DNA of 64,000 bases, taken from Aestuariivivens insulae (GTDB lineage: Bacteria; Bacteroidota; Bacteroidia; Flavobacteriales; Flavobacteriaceae). The position numbers were made by a program, and so were the translations under genes. A model generated the notes under the pieces. It saw nothing but the letters and a program-made list of their open reading frames with translations, searched no databases and was not told the DNA's origin. Positions 37,987-45,851 of the stretch are shown piece by piece. The first letter of the stretch is position 1; each line of letters opens with the position of its first letter. The stretch lies in contig NZ_JAKMCS010000007.1 in the NCBI RefSeq assembly GCF_022662195.1, forward strand, positions 62,001 to 126,000, read 5' to 3'.

Positions 37987-38355
37987 ATGAAAATAAACTT
38001 TAAAAAAATTAACCACGTTCAAATATGTATTCCAATAGGGGAAGAAGATAAAGGCCGTGAATTCTATTGTGATATTTTAGGATTAAAAGAAATAAAGAGA
38101 CCTGAATCTTTAAGTCATATGGGAGGATTCTGGTTGGAAATGGCCAATATTCACTTGCATATAGGAACTGAAAACCTGAAGGGGAAATCAAAAAGACATC
38201 CTGCTTATGAAGTTGAAAATATAAGCGAGGTTAAGTCATATCTCATAAATAAAGGTGTTAAAGTTACGGAGGATGTAGAAATATCAGGAATTATAAGGTT
38301 TTCGTTTTATGATCTCTGGGATAACCGTATTGAGTTGATTGAAAAAGTTTTTTAA
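37987..38355 (+). CDS. VOC/glyoxalase-fold protein
   Basis: Small cytoplasmic protein of 122 residues, one vicinal-oxygen-chelate domain: KINHVQICIP at the start with a metal-ligand type His, REFYCDILGLKEIKRP, FWLEMANIHLHIG, HPAYEVENISEVKSYLINKG and the terminal FYDLWDNRIELIE with the usual Glu ligand. VOC proteins cover glyoxalases, dioxygenases and resistance proteins, so no function can be assigned. It follows the sulfatase by 36 bp and is probably the last gene of the operon. It could deal with a reactive aldehyde made in rhamnose catabolism (inference). Confidence 0.8.
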   Translation: MKINFKKINHVQICIPIGEEDKGREFYCDILGLKEIKRPESLSHMGGFWLEMANIHLHIGTENLKGKSKRHPAYEVENISEVKSYLINKGVKVTEDVEISGIIRFSFYDLWDNRIELIEKVF

Positions 38356-38659
38356 CCCTTTGGAGACTTTCTGGAATCCTTAGGGGAGATGATGCCAATG
38401 GTCTTGGTAAAAAAAGCCTTGAAAAACAATTACAAGAATCATTCGAAATGGATTATTTCGCCGTGTCACTTCCAGAAGTATTAATTTTTGAGGATGACTT
38501 ACAGGGCTGTCATGAGCAATATTGCCATTGCTTAATGGGCTTAGGATTTTTGGGGCTATGGATCAAGGAAAAAGCAAAAAAGAATTCGAATTTATTTTAG
38601 AGTGGGAAACCTATCATATCGGGACCAGAATTTATATGAACTATTGTAATCACTATTAA
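38356..38659 (+). pseudogene. Degraded gene remnant, family not recognised
   Basis: No intact gene is present in this gap, but two adjoining frames read like protein. One runs to about 38600 with GDDANGLGKKSLEKQLQ and FAVSLPEVLIFEDDL; a second starts near 38558 (MDQGKSKKEFEFILEWETYH) and ends with TAA at 38657-38659. They look like two pieces of one former gene separated by a frameshift. I do not recognise the family. The rest, 38660-38743, shows nothing clear and no TGCAGGA operator. Confidence 0.35.
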
Positions 38660-38743
38660 TGAGCTATATTCAAAGCGTATATAATGGACCAATTTCATTG
38701 GTTTAAAAGATTGAGAAGTATTTAAACAAAAACAAAAAACAAG

Positions 38744-41053
38744 ATGATAAGAACATTAATTTTAGGGTTTCTTTGTATGTGTTCAGTAGCAAAGGCTCTG
38801 GATGTAAAGGATTTGAAATGTGAATCGAAAACCAACCCTACCGGAATAACTACCATTCAACCACAATTTAGTTGGACCTATGTTGGGGATGATGTGAGTC
38901 CAATGCAAGGCGGGTTCCGTATTTGTATGGCGACCAGCATAGAAAAACTTAAATATCCAGACATTTGGGACACTGGGCCAACAAGTACCTCTGAAACTGG
39001 ACCTTTTAAGTATTTAGGCGAGCCCTTAAAACCAGGGCAACGTGTATATTGGAAGGTAACGGTTTGGGGCAATAACAGAGGGGTGTCCCATAGTGAGCCA
39101 GCTTGGTTTGAAATGGGAGATATTAAAAACCCTTTACAATCATTCGAGCCACCTGTTTTGAAGCAAAAAAAAGGTGTTGTGCAAATTTCGCTTTGCCCAA
39201 AGGACAAGGGTAGGGTATTTGAAGGTATTGGTGGCGTTAGTGCAGGCGCTTCAACAGATTTGTTATATGACTATAATGACCCCGTTAGAAGTCAGATACT
39301 TGATTTGTTGTTTAAACCAAAGTTTGGAGCTGCATTTCAACATTTAAAAGTTGAAATGGGTGGTGGGGAAAACTCAACTTGTGGTTCTGAAGCATCACAT
39401 GCCATAACCCGGGATGAGTTAAAGAATCCAGTTTCTAGGGGCTATGAGTTTTGGTTCATGAAAGAGGCTAAAAACCGGAATAGAGATATTATTTTGGAAT
39501 ACCTCCCATGGAGTTTCCCAGGTTATCTGAAACATAATATTTTCACAAAGGAATCTGCAGAATACTTCGTATCCTTTCTTGATGTAGCCAAACGGGATTG
39601 GGATTTAGATATAGATTGGGTAGCCGCAGCTGAAAACGAAAACTACACCGACAGGGATTGGCTGGTTAACCACATGCGCCCTATGTTAGATGCCAAAGGA
39701 TACCAAAAAGTAAAAATTCAGGGGCCGGATGACAATAGTGGTGATTGGCAAATTTTTGAGGATTTAGAAATGGATCCTGAGTTTAATAATGTGGTTGAAG
39801 CCGTTGGTTATCATTATGTTACTGGTCGTGAATTTACCGAAGACATGGTAGATGGTCGCGGACGACCTACAACCAAAAAAGCAAAACAATCGGGCAAGCC
39901 GTTATGGGCAAGTGAAGATTGGAGTTGGACTGGTAAAGATTGGGGTGGTGCAGGAGCATTGAATTTAGCTCGTTTATACAATAAATTCTATATACGGGAT
40001 AAAATTACCAAAACATTGATTTGGGCACCAATTGGTTCTATATATCAATCCGTGATTTGGGATAAAGCCGGAGCTATGAAAGCCAATCGTCCATGGAGTG
40101 GTTATTACGAAGTTTGGCCGACCATTTGGGCTACGGCACATACCACACAGTTTGCGACACCGCATAACTGGCAGTATCTTGATGAGGCCTGCGGTCTGTT
40201 TGATGCTTCTACTTATAAAGGGAGCTGCGTGACTTTAAAAGAGAAAAACAGTAATAATTGGAGTATGATTATATGTACTGAAGAGGCTGAGTTATTAGAG
40301 GTAAACATCAAGAAAGGGCTATCTGATGAAATTGTTAATGTTTGGAAATCAGATGAGAATGAGCAATTCGTTCAACAAGATAGTATCATTCCAAAGCGTG
40401 GGAAGTTTAGCATAAAGCTGGATCCCAAGAGTATATATTCACTAACCACTACTACTGGCCAACAAAAAGGGCAATATAAAATACCCAAAGACGCCCCGTT
40501 CCCGTTTCCATATAAAGAAGACTACGAGGATAGGGAAGTAGGAGATTTACCGAAATACCATTCTGACCAAAAAGGAAGTTTTGAAATTGCACTCAAAGAG
40601 GATGGTACCAAATGTTTGAAGCAAATTTGTCCAGTAGAAGGTTATGATTGGATGCGCGTATACCGAAAATCATTTATCAAGCCCAATACGCTAGTAGGTG
40701 ATATAAACTGGTTAGATTACACCTGTAAAGTCGATGTGTATATTGAGGGCGGTCATGTGGAATTTGGTGGTCGTGTACAAGGAGCTATGTTAAAAGGGTA
40801 TCGTTTAAAGCTGGAAAAAAATGGAAATTGGGAACTTGTATTTGATAAAAGAAGTCTGGCAACAGGTCAGCTAGATGACTTTGATGGTGCTATTTGGCAT
40901 GAAATAAAACTAAAATTTAAGGGTAATACAGTGGAAGCATTTATTGATGGAACGGCCGTTGCAGAAGAAACAGATAGGACAAGAACTGGATATGTTATTA
41001 TGGCAAGTTCTTACAATGGCAATATGTTTGATGATTTAGAGGTAGGGCCCTAA
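38744..41053 (+). CDS. GH59-type (galactocerebrosidase-like) hydrolase with GH78-like N-domain
   Basis: Secreted protein of 769 residues with a signal peptide ending AKAL. Residues about 20-125 match the Fn3-like N-domain of the GH78 enzymes here (VKDLKCESKTNPTGI; RVYWKVTVWG). The catalytic TIM barrel follows with GH59 signatures: FEGIGGVSAGASTDLLYDY, FGAAFQHLKVEMGGG, YLPWSFPGYL, acid/base candidate Glu 299 in AAENENY and nucleophile candidate Glu 391 in WASEDWS. A beta-domain and a C-terminal lectin-like (LamG-type) domain (about 585-769) end the protein. GH59 is known for beta-galactosidase/galactocerebrosidase activity, so the substrate in this locus is an open question. The domain combination is unusual. 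No tandem operator precedes it. Confidence 0.8.
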   Translation: MIRTLILGFLCMCSVAKALDVKDLKCESKTNPTGITTIQPQFSWTYVGDDVSPMQGGFRICMATSIEKLKYPDIWDTGPTSTSETGPFKYLGEPLKPGQRVYWKVTVWGNNRGVSHSEPAWFEMGDIKNPLQSFEPPVLKQKKGVVQISLCPKDKGRVFEGIGGVSAGASTDLLYDYNDPVRSQILDLLFKPKFGAAFQHLKVEMGGGENSTCGSEASHAITRDELKNPVSRGYEFWFMKEAKNRNRDIILEYLPWSFPGYLKHNIFTKESAEYFVSFLDVAKRDWDLDIDWVAAAENENYTDRDWLVNHMRPMLDAKGYQKVKIQGPDDNSGDWQIFEDLEMDPEFNNVVEAVGYHYVTGREFTEDMVDGRGRPTTKKAKQSGKPLWASEDWSWTGKDWGGAGALNLARLYNKFYIRDKITKTLIWAPIGSIYQSVIWDKAGAMKANRPWSGYYEVWPTIWATAHTTQFATPHNWQYLDEACGLFDASTYKGSCVTLKEKNSNNWSMIICTEEAELLEVNIKKGLSDEIVNVWKSDENEQFVQQDSIIPKRGKFSIKLDPKSIYSLTTTTGQQKGQYKIPKDAPFPFPYKEDYEDREVGDLPKYHSDQKGSFEIALKEDGTKCLKQICPVEGYDWMRVYRKSFIKPNTLVGDINWLDYTCKVDVYIEGGHVEFGGRVQGAMLKGYRLKLEKNGNWELVFDKRSLATGQLDDFDGAIWHEIKLKFKGNTVEAFIDGTAVAEETDRTRTGYVIMASSYNGNMFDDLEVGP

Positions 41054-41060
41054 AGAAAAA

Positions 41061-41099
41061 GAACCGTTTACCATCGCAAACATAGGTGGTAAATGGTTC
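41061..41099 (+). terminator. Hairpin after the GH59-type gene, probable terminator
   Basis: Stem GAACCGTTTACCA / TGGTAAATGGTTC (12 of 13 pairs) with a 13-base loop, 8 bp after the stop codon. Only an AT-rich stretch, no strong T-run, follows, so termination is likely but not certain. Confidence 0.5.
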
Positions 41100-41167
41100 A
41101 ATATATAAATTTTTCAATACGCTTTACTGTTTTTCAACCTTTTGGTAAGTAGTGCTTGCCCACCTAA

Positions 41168-41327
41168 TGTCAATTCTTATTTGAAATTTCTCAGATAAAA
41201 TGCAGTAATTTTTGCCTAGGCGAAAAAGAAAACGCAAGCATAGCCTAAGCTACGGTTAAATTTATTTTTGATGTTTAGGTGAAAAAGGGCAAGTCTTAAT
41301 GAGTAATTTTAAGTTAGAAATGGTATA
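41168..41327. repeat. Intergenic repeat A, copy 2 (uninterrupted, inverted relative to copy 1)
   Basis: Read on the minus strand this matches the flanks of 13630-13954: ATACCATTTCTAACTTAAAA, then TTTTTCACCTAAACATCAAA, a core with GTAGCTTAGGCTATGCTTGC, and the arm CTGCATTTTATCTGAGAAAT up to AAGAATTGAC. It shows what repeat A looks like without the inserted repeat B. The remaining gap 41328-41454 has two small hairpins (GCCTCT-ACCT-AGAGGC at 41407-41422; AATAGTT-TAAAG-AACTATT at 41441-41459) and nothing else I can name. Confidence 0.75.
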
Positions 41328-41454
41328 AAAATAACCGTCCTGATCTGTTCTGTTTAAATTCTTCTAGTAAATACTTTCTATATAGTATGTTGCCTTATGG
41401 TGTTGGGCCTCTACCTAGAGGCTAAGTGATATTTACTGGGAATAGTTTAAAGAA

Positions 41455-42318
41455 CTATTTTTTCTTGGGTTCGGGATTCTGCATAACATAATCTTCCAGA
41501 AGCTTCTTTACAACTTCCAAACTGCCAGCTTCTAAACCATGGTTTACATTGGCTCCTGTAACCCAATATAGTACCATGCCAGCATCGGAGCAATCCCATT
41601 TTCCCTTTTGGAAATTCACAATATTGTCTATTTCAGCAAATTTACCAATAGTCCAAATTAATTGAATTCTTGGGTCAGGGTGGTTTTTAGCCCAGTCCCA
41701 TTGGGGTAAATCGACTTTTAAATTAATGTTCTGATCCGGAATACGTACCTCTTCAACCCCAAAATCTAAAATTTGTTGCCAATTAAAGAAATCTCCTGCA
41801 TTATCATTGGCAGGGTGATGTGTTACCACTTTAATATATTGGTGCTTTGCTTTGGGCGTCTTCTGTAAGGCCATGCCAATAATGTCTGGTTCACCTGCCT
41901 CAATAATCCATAAAGGGTCTTCTGCCGTGGAGGCGTTAATTGCCCAGCATAGGTCATTTATCGTTTCTTCCCTTTGCCATAAGGCATCATAAAAAGTTAA
42001 ATTACTAAAACCGCCCCATCGTCTAGCTGTCATGTCGCAAGCTACTTGCATGAGATAATGGCGTTCTTTTTCAGCATTTTTAGAGATTCGGTCATCCCTT
42101 ACCAAATCGCAGCTATGGGAATAATGAACAAGTCTGTTCTCTAGACCGGTTGCCCGTAATACGGCTAAGGTAACAGCGGTGCCTCCCAAATCATCAGGAT
42201 CAGGAGAATTACCATCAGCAACAATGGCGATACGTCCTTTTGGTGGATTAATGTTTTGGGTATAAACTATACTGTTATATAGCAATATATTGATTAGTAA
42301 TAAAAGTATTTTATTCAT
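41455..42318 (-). CDS. Secreted nucleoside-hydrolase-fold protein of unknown role
   Basis: Secreted protein of 287 residues, signal peptide ending IVYTQ. It resembles the inosine-uridine nucleoside hydrolase fold/DUF1593-type proteins: the early acidic block IAIVADGNSPDPDDLGGTAVTLAVLR is the counterpart of the DTDPGxDD calcium/ribose-binding loop, and DPLWIIEAGEPDIIGMAL plus KWDCSDAGMVLYW follow where that fold has its later strands. True nucleoside hydrolase activity seems unlikely for a secreted protein in a glycan locus; cleavage or binding of a pentose- or uronate-containing fragment is possible. It is the second gene of a two-gene minus-strand unit governed by operator copy d'. Confidence 0.6.
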   Translation of the reverse strand: MNKILLLLINILLYNSIVYTQNINPPKGRIAIVADGNSPDPDDLGGTAVTLAVLRATGLENRLVHYSHSCDLVRDDRISKNAEKERHYLMQVACDMTARRWGGFSNLTFYDALWQREETINDLCWAINASTAEDPLWIIEAGEPDIIGMALQKTPKAKHQYIKVVTHHPANDNAGDFFNWQQILDFGVEEVRIPDQNINLKVDLPQWDWAKNHPDPRIQLIWTIGKFAEIDNIVNFQKGKWDCSDAGMVLYWVTGANVNHGLEAGSLEVVKKLLEDYVMQNPEPKKK

Positions 42319-42384
42319 ATAGTTGTTGTTAAATTTTCTGAATAGTACCTGGTTTATTGGTTAATTTCAAACCATAATGTTTTT

Positions 42385-43650
42385 TTAGTTAGCGGAATAA
42401 GTTGAAGGCGCATCCTGTGTTTCTTTACCTTTTCCTAAAGGAGAAAAGATAATTCCTGCCCAGCGGGCACGGGTCCATTCATGCCCATCTGAACCTCCCT
42501 TTGCAATAACTGTGATTTTGTCACCTTTATAAAGCTTAATATTTTCCCAAAGCCCATTAAATTTTTTCCCTTCTTCAAATAGCTTGTCAGTTAATGGTGT
42601 TTGATATGAACCTATTACAATATCATTAACTAATATTGTAAAAGTTGAGTTTCCGTCGTTTTCACCAACACCTACAAACACTACATCGTATTTTCCACTA
42701 TCAAAATCGAATGTTTTACTCGTAATTGCCTTCTTATGCGTTTTGGGATTGATAGCTAACCAATTTTTCCCGTTTTTGTAAAAATTAGTACCGACAGAAG
42801 GGAATTCCTGGGCAGCTATGTGTTTGTTTTCGTCAAAAGCCTTGGAGATAGTAGTGAAATATGATTTTTTATGTTTATGGGCTTCGACTTCAGGAAATGT
42901 ATTAGGTAATTCGCCCTTTGCTAATAATACTCTAGGGCCTTTTTCAATTGGGGTATAGTTAATATCTGTCGTTAAAATAAATTTATCAAATTCAAAACCA
43001 TCCTCCCGCATACTAAACTGGATATCATGTTCGCCAGGTTCTTCTATTTCTAAAAAAATGGCATGAGGTATTCCACAATGTTCTTCTTTGGTCCTTTGTT
43101 TACTGGCCCAAGTCCAATGCCCTCTTCCATCACACCATTGCATACGACGCCCATGTTCTGGCCAATTACCGTTTAAGCCAACATGCAGGCCATTATCCTC
43201 GCTACCAGAACAAAAGGCTCTCGCCCAAACAAAATAGCGCCCTTTGTTAGTAAATTTTACTTTGTAATGAAGCACGGCCATTTTGCCAGCTTCTTCTGTG
43301 AAGTTTTCACCAATTACTAACTTATCGGAGTGTGTCACCCGTTCATCAGGTAATAGTTCGATATACGCATTATTGCTAGCCCCAAAACAATGTTGGTTGT
43401 CATCGTCTCTACCTACTTTGGCCAATTCGTTCTTCGATGTCCGGTACCATTGTCTAATGTTGGAATGACTTTGTTTGTAGAAATACTCGGCTTCCACAGT
43501 CACAAGTCCGTTTTTTTCCTCAAATACAGTTCCTGATTTCACTATGGGTTGATGTAAATCAGTGCTTTGGGCAACACTAATTTGGTCACTAAAGCTGAAT
43601 AATAGTGTTAGTAAAAAAACAACTTTAATTTTAAAAATAGGGCTGTTCAT
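42385..43650 (-). CDS. Secreted protein with tandem carbohydrate-binding-like beta-sandwiches (GH115 C-terminal-like)
   Basis: Secreted protein of 421 residues, signal peptide ending SVAQ. The first half opens with NGLVTVEAEYFYKQ and continues YVWARAFCSGSEDN-like FVWARAF and HDIQFSMREDGFEFDKFIL, the pattern of the beta-sandwich at the C-terminus of GH115 and of CBM6/35-type modules. The second half (about 265-421) looks like another small beta-sandwich (NWLAINPKTHKKA, KYDVVFVGVGENDGNST). No catalytic domain is apparent. It may bind glycan at the surface or in the medium. It is transcribed first in the minus-strand unit, 66 bp before the nucleoside-hydrolase-like gene, 51 bp after operator copy d'. 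Confidence 0.6.
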   Translation of the reverse strand: MNSPIFKIKVVFLLTLLFSFSDQISVAQSTDLHQPIVKSGTVFEEKNGLVTVEAEYFYKQSHSNIRQWYRTSKNELAKVGRDDDNQHCFGASNNAYIELLPDERVTHSDKLVIGENFTEEAGKMAVLHYKVKFTNKGRYFVWARAFCSGSEDNGLHVGLNGNWPEHGRRMQWCDGRGHWTWASKQRTKEEHCGIPHAIFLEIEEPGEHDIQFSMREDGFEFDKFILTTDINYTPIEKGPRVLLAKGELPNTFPEVEAHKHKKSYFTTISKAFDENKHIAAQEFPSVGTNFYKNGKNWLAINPKTHKKAITSKTFDFDSGKYDVVFVGVGENDGNSTFTILVNDIVIGSYQTPLTDKLFEEGKKFNGLWENIKLYKGDKITVIAKGGSDGHEWTRARWAGIIFSPLGKGKETQDAPSTYSAN

Positions 43651-43674
43651 GAGTTTAATAGGTTTAAAACTTAG

Positions 43675-43721
43675 TAAATATATGATAAGAAGCGAAATAT
43701 ATTAACCTGCTGTGTCCTGCT
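43675..43721 (-). promoter_or_regulatory. Tandem TGCAGGA-type operator with -7 box (copy d', minus strand)
   Basis: Read on the minus strand: AGCAGGACAC (43721-43712), AGCAGGTTAA (43711-43702), 19 bp, then TATATTTA (43682-43675). The start codon at 43650 is 51 bp away. It ties the two unknown minus-strand genes to the rest of the locus. Confidence 0.75.
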
Positions 43722-43775
43722 ATCCATGCTAAAGATGCGTACAAAATAGATTGGCTTGTTTTCTTTCTAGTGGCA

Positions 43776-43821
43776 ATCATGATAGTACAGGATTAAATTT
43801 TTCAATTAAGCTTTAATTTTG
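43776..43821 (+). promoter_or_regulatory. Tandem TGCAGGA-type operator with -7 box (copy d)
   Basis: Half-sites ATCATGATAG (43776-43785) and TACAGGATTA (43786-43795), 18 bp, then a perfect -7 box TAATTTTG (43814-43821). The sulfatase ATG is 58 bp from the motif. Copies d and d' are divergent in one intergenic region. Confidence 0.75.
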
Positions 43822-43853
43822 ATAAAATAGTTTTAATTACCATATATATTATT

Positions 43854-45632
43854 ATGAAACCATCAAATTACTTTTTTTGCATAGTAAAAATAAAGTGCTT
43901 ACTTGGTTTGGCTATATTTTTAGCTTTGTTTTTGCAGGGGTGTCAGTCCAATAAAAGCATAGCTAATCAACATGATGGTCATTTTCAAAACGAGACGGAT
44001 TTAGAACGGCCAAATATACTATGGTTAGTAACAGAGGATATGGGGGCTTATATTCCTCCTTTTGGAGACCCTACCATCGAAACCCCTAACTTAAGTCGGT
44101 TGGCCAATGAAGGGGTGGTGTATCCCCATTTGTATTCAACATCTGGTGTCTGTGCTCCTAGTAGGGCTGCTATCGCCACAGGAATGTATCCCTCCGGTAT
44201 AGGGGCTAACCATATGCGAACCAATTCATATATGGATAAAACAGGTTTGCCAGCATATGAAGCAGTTCCACCTCCCGAAGTGAAAATGATAAGTGAGTTG
44301 CTGAGAAGCAATGGGTATTACTGTACCAATAATTATAAAACAGACTATCAGTTCAAAGCGCCAGTAACCGCTTGGGATGACAACAGTCCGTATGCACATT
44401 GGCGAAACCGTAAAGGAGACCAGCCATTCTTTTCTGTATTTAATTTTACTGAAACACATGAATCCGGTTTGTTTGAGCCATATGGACACCGTTACATAGA
44501 AACAAGATACCACCATTTAGGCGATACAACTTTTGTTTGGAAGCGAGATAGGATGAGTGAGGAAGAAACACCTAAGCATGTGTCGAAAGATATTAAGTTT
44601 AAGGTGCCGCCTTATCTTCCCGATAATAATGTGGTGCAGCGTGACATGTGGAAGCTTTATAATAATATAGCTGAAATGGATAGACAGGTGGGACAAGTTT
44701 TAAAACAATTGGAAGACGATGGTTTACTTGAGAATACCATTATCTTCTTTTATGGAGACCATGGGGGGCCGTTACCTAGAGAAAAACGTCTTATATACGA
44801 CTCTGGATTAAATACACCATTGATTATCAGGTTTCCGAGTGGTGTCAATGCAGGAACAAAAGATAACCGGTTAATAAGCTTCGTTGATTTTGCGCCCACT
44901 TTATTGTCGTTTATTAATGTGCAACCACCTAAATACCTTCAAGGACAAGCATTTTTAGGTAAGTATAAAGTGAAGAACAAGCGAAAATATATCCATGCTG
45001 CGGCAGATCGTTTTGATGCTGAAACCGATGCAATAAGGGCTGTAAGAAGTGAACGGTTTAAATATATAAGGAATTATAGGCCAGAAAAGGGGTACTATTT
45101 GCCTATACAATATAGAGAGCGTATTCCTACTATGCAAGAACTATTAAGGTTAAGGGAAGAAGGGAGTTTAGATAGTATTCAAGAACAGTGGTTTAGGGAC
45201 GGAAAGCCAAAAGACGAATTATTTGATTGTATCAATGATCCATATGAATTAAATAATCTTGCAGAAAATTCAGAGTATGATTATATGCTCAATGAATTGA
45301 AGTTTGAAATGGATCGATGGTTAGTAAGTATTGGAGACCAGCCAAATTTACCTGAGAAAAAGCTAATCAATCAATTATGGAAAGGAAAGGGGGCGCAACC
45401 GCATACAGAAACGCCCAAAATTCAATTTGATGATACTTCACAAATTGCCCTTAGTGTAAAAACTGAAGGAGCCTCAATTGGGTTTAAACTAATACATGAA
45501 GACGGGGAAATTCCTAAATCGTGGACAATTTATAAAGAGCCTTTAACTAATTTAAAAAAGGGTGATACGCTATTGGTACAGGCCCACCGTTTAGGATTCA
45601 AGCCCAGTAAAGTTATTAATAAAGTATTTTAG
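43854..45632 (+). CDS. Family S1 sulfatase lipoprotein
   Basis: Sulfatase of 592 residues with a lipobox LFLQGC (Cys 30), so anchored in a membrane. Motifs: metal site LVTEDMGAYIPPFG where Glu-Asp replaces the usual Asp-Asp, formylglycine motif CAPSR at 100-104, the active-site stretch GIGANHMRT, and FFYGDHGGPLPREKR. The C-terminal 90 residues form an extra beta-domain (IALSVKTEGASIGFKL). The GxGANHMRT stretch is, from memory, typical of an S1 subgroup seen in ulvan loci. It differs strongly from the sulfatases at 5621 and 36343, so it probably handles another sulfate position or chain-length class. A terminator follows, making it monocistronic. Confidence 0.92.
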   Translation: MKPSNYFFCIVKIKCLLGLAIFLALFLQGCQSNKSIANQHDGHFQNETDLERPNILWLVTEDMGAYIPPFGDPTIETPNLSRLANEGVVYPHLYSTSGVCAPSRAAIATGMYPSGIGANHMRTNSYMDKTGLPAYEAVPPPEVKMISELLRSNGYYCTNNYKTDYQFKAPVTAWDDNSPYAHWRNRKGDQPFFSVFNFTETHESGLFEPYGHRYIETRYHHLGDTTFVWKRDRMSEEETPKHVSKDIKFKVPPYLPDNNVVQRDMWKLYNNIAEMDRQVGQVLKQLEDDGLLENTIIFFYGDHGGPLPREKRLIYDSGLNTPLIIRFPSGVNAGTKDNRLISFVDFAPTLLSFINVQPPKYLQGQAFLGKYKVKNKRKYIHAAADRFDAETDAIRAVRSERFKYIRNYRPEKGYYLPIQYRERIPTMQELLRLREEGSLDSIQEQWFRDGKPKDELFDCINDPYELNNLAENSEYDYMLNELKFEMDRWLVSIGDQPNLPEKKLINQLWKGKGAQPHTETPKIQFDDTSQIALSVKTEGASIGFKLIHEDGEIPKSWTIYKEPLTNLKKGDTLLVQAHRLGFKPSKVINKVF

Positions 45633-45653
45633 AATTATATGTAATTCACTATA

Positions 45654-45682
45654 AGGCTACATTTAGAAGTAGCTTTTTTTTT
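45654..45682 (+). terminator. Rho-independent terminator after the sulfatase gene
   Basis: Stem GCTAC / GTAGC with an 8-base loop, followed by nine T (45674-45682), 22 bp after the stop codon. Confidence 0.85.
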
Positions 45683-45775
45683 GTGTGTTTTTCTATAAAG
45701 AAAAATAAAAACAATATAAAGATTTAATGGTAATTTGTAAATCTTTACCTTCAACTTTATGAATTTAACACTTAT

Positions 45776-45822
45776 AGCATGTTAGAGCAGGATGGACTAT
45801 CATTATTTAACAAATAATTTAG
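45776..45822 (+). promoter_or_regulatory. Tandem TGCAGGA-type operator with -7 box (copy e)
   Basis: Half-sites AGCATGTTAG (45776-45785) and AGCAGGATGG (45786-45795), 19 bp, then TAATTTAG (45815-45822). It is 56 bp before the ATG of the second SusC gene. The first half-site is almost the same as in copy c. Confidence 0.8.
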
Positions 45823-45851
45823 AGGCCTATTAACAAATTAACTTAAAATTT

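Noticed and set aside
41441-41463. AATAGTT/AACTATT hairpin with T-run as a plus-strand terminator
   Set aside because: It overlaps the 3' end of a minus-strand gene, its stem is short and AT-only, and a better hairpin lies directly after the GH59-type gene.
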